This document shows positions 46,496 to 57,100 of a DNA stretch of 64,000 bases, one piece after another; the first letter of the stretch is position 1, and each line of letters opens with the position of its first letter. The stretch is from Tetrapyrgos nigripes (Eukaryota; Basidiomycota; Agaricomycetes; Agaricales; Campanellaceae). Where the stretch lies: assembly GCA_013368315.1 (NCBI GenBank), contig JAACJM010000166.1, positions 62,001-126,000 of the forward strand, read 5' to 3'. The notes below the pieces were generated by a model, which searched no databases, was not told where the DNA came from, and saw only the letters and a list, made by a program, of their open reading frames with translations. Made by a program: the position numbers and the translations under genes.

Positions 46496-47026
46496 TTGCC
46501 ACTCAACCGGTACAGTGGACATCATTAATCCACGATAGGCACGAAGTGCCTACCTTAGGATAAGCTAGCATGTGGAGTGGCAATGTATATCCTGAAGAAT
46601 CTGCCATGTAGGCAGATTCGGTATCCTCTGCTCCCATCCTCCATTGCGCAAGACATGTCTTTTCTCGATCCACCCTCCATGTCTCTTTAGCGCTGGATGC
46701 ATTTGGGCCCCTTCGGAGTTAGTCTCCATTTCCTCCTAGCACCCTGATGCTCAAGACTCAGTCCCGATTGGCGTCGAGATGCCTTTCTCTGACCCGATTT
46801 CCAGACGCGTCTTTGGCATGTATGTCACATACCCGGCATTTCCCGATGCGCTTCGGACCAAGCCCTCCAAAATGACTTTTTCCAGCTTTTCCCCGGGTTC
46901 CCCGGCACAGCGGCCACACCCCAGCGCTCCGAAATGCCCGTGCCGGCCAACTAACCACGGTATTTACCGAAGACTGTACAATTATGACGTCAGACAAACA
47001 CGCCTTTCTTTCCACTCCCATATTCC
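46496..47026. other. Decayed repeat sequence
   Basis: No gene. 46957-47010 repeats the sequence found at 6400-6460. Confidence 0.4.
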
Positions 47027-47029
47027 TCT

Positions 47030-47238
47030 CACTGCAGACGGCGATGGGTATTTGCCAGCCATTTTTGCGCAGGCGTAAATCTCAAATCTTTCAGAGCATT
47101 TTTTGCAGGCCGAACATAACCCATATGGGACTGTTTTGAGGCTGGAATTCCATATGGGGTAGTTCCGGCACTGAGCAGAAGTTCGAGATTTAAGGTTGCA
47201 CAAAAATGGATGGCAAATACCCATTGCCGTCCGCTGTG
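47030..47238. mobile_element. CAC-type MITE, second family
   Basis: A 209-bp palindromic element. Left end CACTGCAGACGGCGATGGG, right end in reverse complement CACAGCGGACGGCAATGGG; the similarity extends about 40 bp. It is flanked by the 3-bp duplication TCT (47027-47029 and 47239-47241). A second nested palindrome (CCATATGGG) lies in the middle. No coding capacity. Confidence 0.85.
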
Positions 47239-47389
47239 TCTATTCCGTCTCCGTGTTACTATTGCTGAAGTCAATGAATGATTGCGATTTGCGTTAGGTT
47301 CTGATCAACATCCACCTCATTTACCTGGAAGAGATATAGATGAAAATTCTGAGTCCGTTGTCATCTTGCTTTGCTCCCATCTTCATTTT

Positions 47390-47801
47390 TTTTGCTCCAC
47401 CTCTTCGTGTCTCTGTGATATTTCTCTCTGTGTTTGCTTGGACATCTTTTGAATGTGGCTGGCAAGTGCATCAAAGTTCTTGCTCCTGACTACCCTTCAA
47501 CGCTTTGCTATTTTTTTGTTCCTTTGCTGCCTGCATTGGTTTTTGAATTTCCCCTGCGCTGAATTTCAGTACTATTTGCACACCTGCATGTCAGTAGGTA
47601 CAATCTGTCAAGGAATACAAGATCATAAGTTAAATAATGCTACTACTCAATGCACACCTGCATGTCAGTACAATCTGTCAAGAAATACAAGGTCATGTCA
47701 ATCTGTCAAGGAATACAAGATCATAGATTGAATAACACCACTACTCAACAGAAAGGGGGCCTCGTATCTTGCCATGCAAAGCAGTGGCACCTTTCCCCAG
47801 T
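47390..47801 (+). repeat. Repeat body plus SINE-like head
   Basis: A diverged second copy of 7460-7900. The word CAATCTGTCAAGGAATACAA is repeated three times (about 47610, 47670 and 47700), and the block ends with the head GGGGGCCTCGTATCTTGCC at 47755-47801. Confidence 0.6.
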
Positions 47802-48286
47802 ATACTTACTTCCTCCATCAGTATCATGACGAGAAGGAGATGCAGCAAACAAAAGGCACCGGACATAGTGGTGTTACGTGAACAAGGTTTAGAAACGGGA
47901 GGCTCGTGGCAAAATACTTCAGGTGACCGCTTAACTGTCCAATCAGCGTTTCAGGAATTATTTTCTGAAAATAACCTCTTTCCTCGAAGCTTAAGGGCTC
48001 ACTCAGCGCTTCTCCCGTGAATATTGCTATATGGGTTCTGGGCTCAGTCCACTGATATATGTATACTAGTACCCAATAGGGTGCACTCAGCGCTTCTTTT
48101 CTTGGACTGTGGCCTCGACAATGATACCAATGACTCGGATAGAAAGGATCCGGTGCAATGATATAATGTAACTTCCATCTTCTTGCTTACTTTCCAGACC
48201 AATTCCAGCTTCCGACTCCCGAGCCCTCCAGAATGAAACCAACCTACCCACTCCAAACTAAATCCCTCAGCAATGGGCGCAGCGAG

Positions 48287-49761
48287 ATGTCTTCTGGGAA
48301 CGCTCATCTCTATGGTTTCACAAAATCAACAGTCGATTCAGAACACGGTATGCCTAGCGCGTATGAGCATGCTTCTCATCCGCCTCTAAACCGGTCAGCG
48401 GGTGGTAGACAGAGACGGGAAGCGAATGCAGCCCAAACCTTCTATCATTCGCTAAGTTGGACACTGGGGTTCAAGGAGAAGTATAGCCTTCTACTATGTA
48501 CGTCAGTCTATTTCCTTGCATCAGTCATCCATCTGATAGGAAAGCGCAGTTATTGTGTTTGGAGGTGCACTCTTTGGATTCTGCTTGGCTCGAGCCTTCA
48601 TGATGAACACGAAAATCATGAGAGAGCAGACTCCTCCGGGTAAGTATAGTTAGCCTATCCTACCAAGGTGAATACTTAGATGGTCTTTCCTTCAGGCGAC
48701 TTCCGTTGGTTTGATCTAAAAATGGACAAAATACCCTACTTCTGGCACATTTACACGACTATCAGTGAGTCAACCGTCCTGAAATATGGCTGCACTCTGA
48801 GAGGTCAATTCTAGTTGGAGGACTTATCGTTAGTGCTCAATTCCTCCCTGTAATTCGGAGGGTGCGTGGACAATCTTCGATTTTCCAGGATACGTTATCT
48901 CTGACAAACCCAAACAGCAATATATACTGGTTCATCGACTCAATGGTACGCAGCTGGTAATGGTCTTTTCTGCTATTCTCTAAAACCCAGTCCTCATCTA
49001 GGCTACCTCTCACTACTCCTATTGATCCCCGGCAACATCGCTGGCGCTATCGTCGCTCGACGATCTTTCGGAGGAGAAATCAACCAGCAGATAGCATACT
49101 ATCTCTTAGGGATCATGATCACGTTCGCTCTGTTAATGGGATTCGCCAACGTCAAGAAGGAGACCCGTTCACATAGGCGGTGGATGTTGAGTATGGTTCA
49201 GCCACCCCCTCATTACTATCAGTCTCTCAGGCTTACAGGCATATATAGGAGGTGTTGTCTATTTCGCTGTCCCAATACTTCCACGTCCAATGGTCCTGAT
49301 CTCCCGAGCAGTCATAACAAAGATAGGCAGCTATTGGTCGGTAAGGGCATCAATTTTCAGTGCTTACTGGAATGGCAGACTCAGGTTACATGTTTCTAGG
49401 TCTGGCGATGTGATGAAGTGTTCTACGTCCTCCAGAGCACGGAATCCTTATCCCAACTATTTCCTCAGTGCGTAGCCAACGGCACTGATCCATTAAGCAA
49501 CCCACTGAGCGTCGCCGTACACGCGTCCAATCACGAAGGTGACTTGGGGAAGAGCTCTGGGGCCAGGGTTGTGCATGGAATGTGCCTCTGGATTAGCATG
49601 CTTATCAGCGTTGTCGGAGTCGAAATTTACGTGAGTCTTTTTCAGATCGCCATCATCGAGTACTGACACGCTTGTTTCTAACTTAGATTCGAAAAACAGA
49701 GACAGCTAATTATAACCGACAAGGGTTTGTGTTGGAACCTAAAGAATCAGAGTTGGCTTGA
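48287..49761 (+). CDS. DUF2306 multi-pass membrane protein
   Basis: Nine exons can be joined in frame: 48287-48497, 48550-48639, 48696-48764, 48815-48861, 48918-48945, 49002-49190, 49231-49340, 49400-49630 and 49687-49761; all eight introns are GT-AG. Landmarks are SLSWTLGFKEKYSLLL, the first helix FIVFGGALFGFCLARAF, QTPPGDFRWFDLKMDKIPYF, IGGLIVSAQFLPVI, VHRLNGYLSLLLLIPGN, a helix LGIMITFALLMGF and the family signature SHRRWML, AYIGGVVYFAVPILPRPM. The C-terminus has another helix (MCLWISMLISVVGVEIY) and a polar tail. The family is widespread in fungi and of unknown function. The start at 48287 (MSSGNAHLYG) fits relatives better than the in-frame ATG at 48233. The LINE landed about 150 bp past the stop, leaving the coding region intact. 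Confidence 0.9.
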
Positions 49762-50281
49762 TACCAAGGAGGTACAGGAACTCCTCATGGATTCATGGCA
49801 AATATTATTTATTCTCTAGATACTGGCCATCTGTAAAAGAGTCTTCTGTCGAAGTCTCATGGTCCGCAGTATGTAATCCTCCTTTCTCACCGCCTTTCAA
49901 ACAAAGAAAGTGCGGGGGGCCTCTTGAACCGCTACCATCACCTGGTATGAGTTTTCCCACGGTCTGCCACTGGATCGTCGGGCAAGAGCAGGGACCTATT
50001 TGTTTCTCGAGAATGAAGTACGTCCCACCGATGTACGACGAGCTCGAGGGATGTCCCTGGGCATACCAGCTGCCTCTACGTCCACATTAGCCTTGGACAA
50101 GGACTACCATCGTCCCACCGTACCGAGCTCTCTGAGTAGGCGCTTATGCCCCTCGTATCCTTTGTATTACCTGACTCGTCAAAAGGTCTGAAGTCCAGAT
50201 TATTTTATAGCCTTCCTTAAACTTGTAATACCACATCGTCACCCATAAGCCACTCAGGCCTGCGACAATACCTCATCCACC

Positions 50282-50713
50282 TTGCACCCCTCGATGATGA
50301 ACGATACACAGTACACTAATCTACCCTCCAACCTTTCTCTTGTCCTCGTCGTCAAAGGACAAGGAACACTCCCTCCCATTCTCTACACGCCTGCCGTCCC
50401 GAGTACAGACCACCTGTCGCATCTACCAACCAAGCCCATTGACGGAAAAATCACCCCGTCCACCGAAAGCGGAGGCGAGTTTAAAGATGCGGACACCCAG
50501 CTTACCACGAAACACACCCTCCCCGGTGAAAGCACCCTTATCCCGGACGAGTTCTACCTCTCACTTGAACCCCCTTCGGATAATGAACCGATTGATGAGG
50601 AGCAGATGGTTAATAGAGGCACACCAGATGAACGAAGCGTGAAGCGTCGAGGAGGAAGAGGGAAGCTTGGAAAGAGAGAGGAGAGACGACACGGGTCTAC
50701 AATGCAGCTGTAA
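50282..50713 (+). CDS. Small ORF in LINE 5' region
   Basis: 143 codons, Pro/Thr/Glu-rich, ending in a basic stretch (KRRGGRGKLGKREERRHG). It lies inside the LINE boundaries but upstream of ORF1. No family is recognised. It might be a leader ORF, part of a longer 5' region, or sequence captured by the element. Confidence 0.35.
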   Translation: MHPSMMNDTQYTNLPSNLSLVLVVKGQGTLPPILYTPAVPSTDHLSHLPTKPIDGKITPSTESGGEFKDADTQLTTKHTLPGESTLIPDEFYLSLEPPSDNEPIDEEQMVNRGTPDERSVKRRGGRGKLGKREERRHGSTMQL

Positions 50714-51280
50714 CACTGTTTTAATCCCACAATAAGTTTCCGAAATGTTGTATACTGTAAATCGACGTATCGAGTACGGACTTGCCTCTCTGAAAGATAA
50801 TCTTTGTTAGACGATGACCGGCCACTTCGGTACGAAAACCGTGCCAGAGCCTACCCTCAACTGGAAGTGTATTCCTATCAACCCCTAAGCCCAGGAATCA
50901 CCCTTCTGTGATACACTCGAAGGCCAAGAATACTCCTTCGTTGATCAAGTGCTTTGACGATGACGCAGGCCAATTCATTTAAAGAACACCTGGCATCACC
51001 CGGTTCTGCCTCTAGAAACCGGTTCGCGCCCACGTGACTCACAAAAACCCAGAATCCCTTTCATCGTCGACAAAGAAACCCTCCGTATAATCACTCCTTT
51101 GTCCAACCCGCTGAGCTTAGCTCCGCTCTCCAAGGCCTCATGCACGAATCCTCCCTTTGCCTCCATGGCCTTATAAGCTAGAAGAACCATCGAACATCCC
51201 CAGCAATCTTGCATCGAGCCTACCCGTCTCTGCAAAGCTTTTAACTGTCCCAATCTCCCAACATCGCTCTCATCTTCGTT

Positions 51281-53511
51281 ATGGCTCGTACCAACAACAA
51301 GAAGGTGTTCTCTAAAGCCGGAAACGACCAAGATGTTCAACCTGCTCAGTCCCCTGTAGGCTTATCCCCGTTATATTCCTTTCAAAACTCTTCTAACAGG
51401 TTACGACTGATACCTCTCAGGCTGCGAACGCTGCTAGTTCTCAAGGAGCGGTTCCCGTTGCCAACACCATGCCTCCAGCTGTCAATACTGGAGCCGCTGC
51501 CCCACAGTACACGACACCAGCCGCAGACATGCAGACTCACCCCTCGTACGCTGAAGTGACGAGGTCACGCCCTACTACGCCCTCTCCCTCTAGACCTCCC
51601 TCCCCTATGAGAAACCGCGATACCATGGACGGCGTACAAGGCTCAATGCATGCTCCAAAGCAGAGTGAGATCCCTACCCACGCTGGAGACACTGATGATG
51701 ATGGGTACACTGTCGTTGGCAAAGGGAAAGGTGTGTTCTCAAAATCTCATGTATCACGACATTGAGACTAACTCATAACCTCTACGACAGGCAAAGCGGT
51801 GAAAGGCGGATCTGGATCGTTCAATACCACATCCTTTGTCTCCTCTGTCCCGACTCCCGCCGAGGCCGACCCAGATGCCCAAATGGACGGTGTGCCCCCG
51901 ACCCCAAGTGTCCCTCCCACCTCCTCTCCATCCCAACCCAACTCTACATCTTTGCAAGGAGCTGCCCAGGGTGCCTCAACCTCTACAAAGTGCCCAGAGA
52001 CCGGAATGGATATCGACGCTGACATCGGCCCTACTCCCAGAAGTTCCACCCCAACTGCTGGTCCAAGAGGGGTAAAACGACCTAGGGTTGACGAGAATGG
52101 AACCTCGTCCCATCAGAGTGTTCCGGCTGCCGCTCCTGCTGCTGGGGCAAATGCTACTCCTAGTACCAACAAATCATTCCCTCGATTCCAGCGACTCCAA
52201 CGACCTCTCGACCTGAACAACACCTTGTTTGGCATACAACAAACTCCTGCCTCTCAGGCCCAGCCTACAGGAGGAACGTCGTCATCTTCAAACTCTGTGC
52301 CTGCACCCACAGCACCGACCCCACAGACTAGTGGTAGTGGTCAAGCTGCACCTCCTCCGGCTGCTGCCCAACTGACAGCCCCTCCACTACCACCAGTCAC
52401 TGCTCCGCAGCCAGTCGTTGCTCCACAGCCTCCTGCAGCTGGAGTCCAAGCCCCTCCAAATGCTCCAGCCTTCCAATTCCAGTTCAATCCCCAGAACTTC
52501 GTCCAACCAGCTCAGAATGCCCCAGGTGCGTACAACCCTGGCGTCGTTGCTCAAGCACCTGTTGGAGGCTACAACCCCAGTGCCGGCATCAACGCATCCA
52601 ACATCTTTGACGGGCACCTACCGTCACAAGTCACCGATTGGGAAACCCATTTTCAGAATAACGGGGGTCTGTTAGCGATACCTTTCGATGGAGGCTCGGA
52701 CCAGGTGGCGTCGAGGGACACGTTGGAAGGCGCGGTGCAGGATTACAACCCTCACCTCCTTGCTGTTACAGCTGCTCCCCCTATCCGTAACCCGGACTTT
52801 CAAGGAAGATTTATTAACAGCTATTTTATCACCGGTGTAGACCCAAATACTACGCAAGCTATCATCAACCGAGGTGTCCTGAACACTACCCACGGCTCCT
52901 TTAGAGCGTTCCCATTCCCGGCTCCCCCTCCCGCTGCGCCGTTGACCCCAGACTCCTTTGTAATGACGTTACAAGGTTTCACTTACAGGGACACCCACAA
53001 CTTTGAGCTCAGGCAGACTCTACAACAACAGCTCTCGCAGAACCCTCTGTTCATCACTTTCATCCTCAACCATCGTGACAGATTCCCACTAAATGTCAAC
53101 TCAAATGCCGTCTTGACGACAACGCTAAACTCTGTCCGGGTGTCACCTGTCCTTATGGGTCAACGACGTGGTACACCCCAGCTTTTCTGGAATGTCTATA
53201 TTGATCCCCCTACCCGACTCTTCCCCGGCTATTACGAATGGATACGACTCCTCCGCTCACTTACCTTTGTCACCTCTCTCTATGGCAGAGGGACCCCAAT
53301 CACAAACCCATTCGAATGCCAACGCTGCCAGAACATTGATCACCCAACTGGCATGTGTCCTATTCCCCTGACCCCGGGTTGGATTGAGATGCCCCGAAAC
53401 GCTGGTGACGATAACAACGGCAATCAAAACCCTCGCCGTGGAAATTACAATGCCAGGGGAGGCAGAGGTGGCAGAGGTGGAAACGGAAAGAGACGTGGAA
53501 GAGGTTTCTGA
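51281..53511 (+). CDS. LINE ORF1, gag-like RNA-binding protein
   Basis: ORF1 proteins coat the element's RNA. The long exon 51791-53511 alone gives about 573 codons, but it lacks a convincing start. Joining 51281-51355, 51400-51730 and 51791-53511 through two introns of 44 and 60 nt (GTAGGC...AACAG and GTGTGT...GACAG) gives 708 residues with a good ATG context. The protein is Pro/Ala/Gln-rich in the middle, has a zinc knuckle C-x2-C-x4-H-x4-C at residues 645-658 (CQRCQNIDHPTGMC), and ends in an RGG-type basic tail (ARGGRGGRGGNGKRRGRGF). No stop or frameshift apart from the introns. Spliceosomal introns inside a LINE ORF are unexpected (see findings); the alternative is that translation starts at 51799 and the upstream part is leader. 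Confidence 0.8.
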
Positions 53512-54171
53512 TAGCGACCGTCTCATTATAATCATGACATGTATCTACTGTACAAATGCTCTTATGACAATTTTGATTATGATCTACACAAACGTATTGA
53601 GAGTAAGAAGAGCAAGTGCTAGTAATGGGCTAGCAAGAAGAATTACCCCAGAAAGGCCCAAATATACTGACCGTACGCGGGACAGGAAAGCCTGGATGGT
53701 TTCGAGTATGCATGTACTCTGCAACAGTGTGGTCACGCGCTGGACTTAGTCTGTAAAAGCCTATGCCCGAACGGACGGTGACCTATTATAACCGTTGCTA
53801 GTATGGGTAGGCAGTGCCCCCTCCCGAGGAACTATGCGTGTCCTTTAGCTGGGGAAAAGACCGGGTCTTCCGAAGACGTGGGTTGGCGTCTCGGATAGGT
53901 AATACCAACTGCTTATACTTCTATCTCTTCTCAGTCGCGGCCACGAGCCAGGACGGCATTCTCGGGCCTTCCTGCTCCTGGAGGAGTTGATGACTCTTCC
54001 GCCAGTCACGACTCTGATGAAGGGAATGGGAGGAAAAACGCGGTGACTGTGAGTAGGAGGGTACCGTTGAGCGACGTGACTAATCAGCAAGGGGAGTCCG
54101 CCCAGACCAATCCCCCAGCTGGTTCCGCTGCCTCACGCCCTCAGGGTTATCTACCACAGAACTCGAATATC

Positions 54172-57100
54172 ATGAGTATAAATGCTAGACCTCAACACGT
54201 ACTTATAGACGATACCCCGGGTACTGAAGAGCACCGGGAGGATAATATACAGAATAGCTTGAACAATGATGATATGCCGATAAGGCCACAATCACGGACG
54301 ATAGAATCGGAGGAACAGGCACCAAGGTCATTAGACGACCAACTAATGGAGAGCCTAGGAATGAGGATGGATGAGGATTCTTATGAGCTAAGTCAAAACA
54401 GATTGAATCAACTTATAGACCAGATAGAAGAGGCAGTGAGGTCGAGGGCACAACAACAGGACACGCAATCGCAGACCAGTGTACCTAGACCATGTACAAA
54501 CCCCCCGAGACAGATGAGACGAACCACTGTGAGGACTGGAAGAAGACAGAAAGAGACTAAGGCATCGATTAAGGTTGCCTCTCTCAACATCAGGGGATAT
54601 GGCCCCAACGAGAACCTTGAAGATACGAAGAACAAGTGGAATTATATTAATCAATTTGTTAGACAGAAACGTATAGGTGTTCTGCTGGTACAGGAAGCAC
54701 ATATGGACGAAAACCGACGCCAAACGGTTCAAGGTAAGTTCTCGAAACGACTGGTAATTAGATGTTCGGCAGACCCAGACTCGCCAAGAGCCAAAGGAGG
54801 GGTGGCTATAGTCTTGAATAAGGATCTTGTCGACGCACGTATCCTAGACGAAACTGAAATAATACCGGGACGGGCGCTCCTCGTAAGAATGCACTGGCAT
54901 AAGGACCGGAACCTCAAGATACTGGTTGTGTACGCCCCTAACGTCTCGAGTTCAGAGGGGACAAAAAACAAGGAATTTTGGGACAAGCTGCGGATATATT
55001 TTGAACGGAACCCCAATCAACGACCGGATATAATGGCTGGAGACATGAATGTAGTTGAGGCAGGGGTTATTGATCGGCTCCCAGGAAGGGATGACCCTGA
55101 GGAAGCGGTGGACGCTCTGGATGACTTCAAGTTATCAACGCAACTACGGGATGGATGGAGAGACACGTACCCCGACACTAAGGCATACACGTTCCATCAA
55201 ACAGCGACAGGGTCGCAATCCCGAATAGATCGAATTTATGCAACGGACCCAATATTAGCCGCCTCGAGAGAATGGAAAATCGAGTCAACGGGCGTGCCAG
55301 GAGCAGACCACTGGATGGTCTCAGTGCTCGCATCGCACACAGATGCCCCAAGCATAGGCAGAGGAAGGTGGATGATACCCAAACATATCATCAAAGATAA
55401 AACATTTATGCAATACGCACTGAGGAAAGGGCTTGAGACAGACGTAGAACTGGATAGGGTATATACCCAAGGCCGCACTATGGATCAAAATGCTCAATTA
55501 ATATGGCACCACTATAAAACGGATATTCTGCAAGTAGCCCGCAAACGACAGCGGGTAGTAATGCCCAGAACTGAAAGACAGTTGGAAGAGCTGAGAGGGA
55601 AACTACAGGACGTAAATAACGATGACTCACTTAGTGAGGCTGAACGGACTGAGTTGTCCTCGACGTTAACGAGTGACATAACGATCCTAGAGAGAAAACA
55701 ATTCCAAGATACCAGGAAGGACACCGCGACGCGGAACCGAGTTGAAGGTGAACAGATCTCAAGATACTGGTCTAGTTTGAATAAGGAGAATAAACCAAGA
55801 GATGTGATATACGCACTTAAAAGAAAAGATGAAGGTCCAGATGGATGGTTCGAGACGAAGCCGGAAGGAATGGTGAAAAGAGCCAGAGACTATCATGAGA
55901 ACCTACAAAAAGAGGGACAAGTAACTGATGATGAGCACCTGAGACGCAAACAGGCCATGACGGAGCAAGTACTCAGTAACCTGAACACCAGTTTAACAGA
56001 TGAACAAAAGACATACCTAGCAATGAAATGCGACTGCAGCGACGTAGTAATAGCACTCCTAGGGGCGAAAAACTATACGTCCCCCGGGATTGATGGTGCT
56101 ACTTATGAGCTTTGGAAGGCGATATACTCACGATACATTGACGAGACTAAGGCGGGACGCCCGGCTTTTGATATTGCGAATTTAATGACTGAGGCATTTA
56201 GAGATATAGCGGAGTATGGGGTATTGGAGGAGACCCACTTCGCGGATGGCTGGATGTGCCCACTCTACAAGAAAAATGATAAGTGTGAGATAGCGAATTA
56301 TAGACCGATAACGCTTTTAAACACAGACTATAAAATATTTACCAAAGTCCTAGCCACCAAGTTAGGGAAAGTGGCCCCTAGCCTCCTGCACCCTAACCAG
56401 GCGGGATTTGTACCTGGAAGACAGATCAGCGACCAAACAAAGCTGATTCGAATGGTAATGGCTTCGGCTGAACAGACTGGACAGAATGGCCTCATAGTTT
56501 CATTAGACCAAGAGAAGGCATATGATAAAGTGGACCATGATTACCTATGGAAAACGCTAGAACGATTCAAGTTCCCGAAAGAATTCATTGAGACAGTAAA
56601 GCGACTGTATAAAACAGCTAAGACGTCAGTCATGATCAATGGTGTAAAGAGTGAGACGTACGATGTAATCAGAGGAGTCCGCCAAGGCGACCCACTCTCC
56701 TGCCTAATCTTTGATCTGGCTATCGAACCTCTGGCTGCGATGCTGAGAAATTCACACCTACAGGGATTTAAGATCCCAGGAGTAGTAGAACGCCTCATAG
56801 CTAACTTGTTCGCGGATGATACAACCGTATTTTTAGCAGCAGAAGACGATTTTGGAGACCTGCAGAATATCCTCGACGAATGGTGTGCTGCTTCGACAGC
56901 TAAGTTCAATGTCAATAAAACCTCAATAATACCAATTGGCAAGGAGGAATATAGACAGAATGTGATCAATACAAGGAGGACGGTGCCCTACCAGTATGGT
57001 ACGAACCCGTATCGGAACATCCTTCCTCCAAACCTGCATATTGCTCGAGAAAGAGAAGCAGTGCGAATTTTGGGAGCATGGTATGGGAATAACATTAGTG

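Noticed and set aside
53257..53535. Several other open frames overlapping the LINE ORFs
   Set aside because: They are shadows of ORF1 and ORF2 in other frames, without independent motifs.
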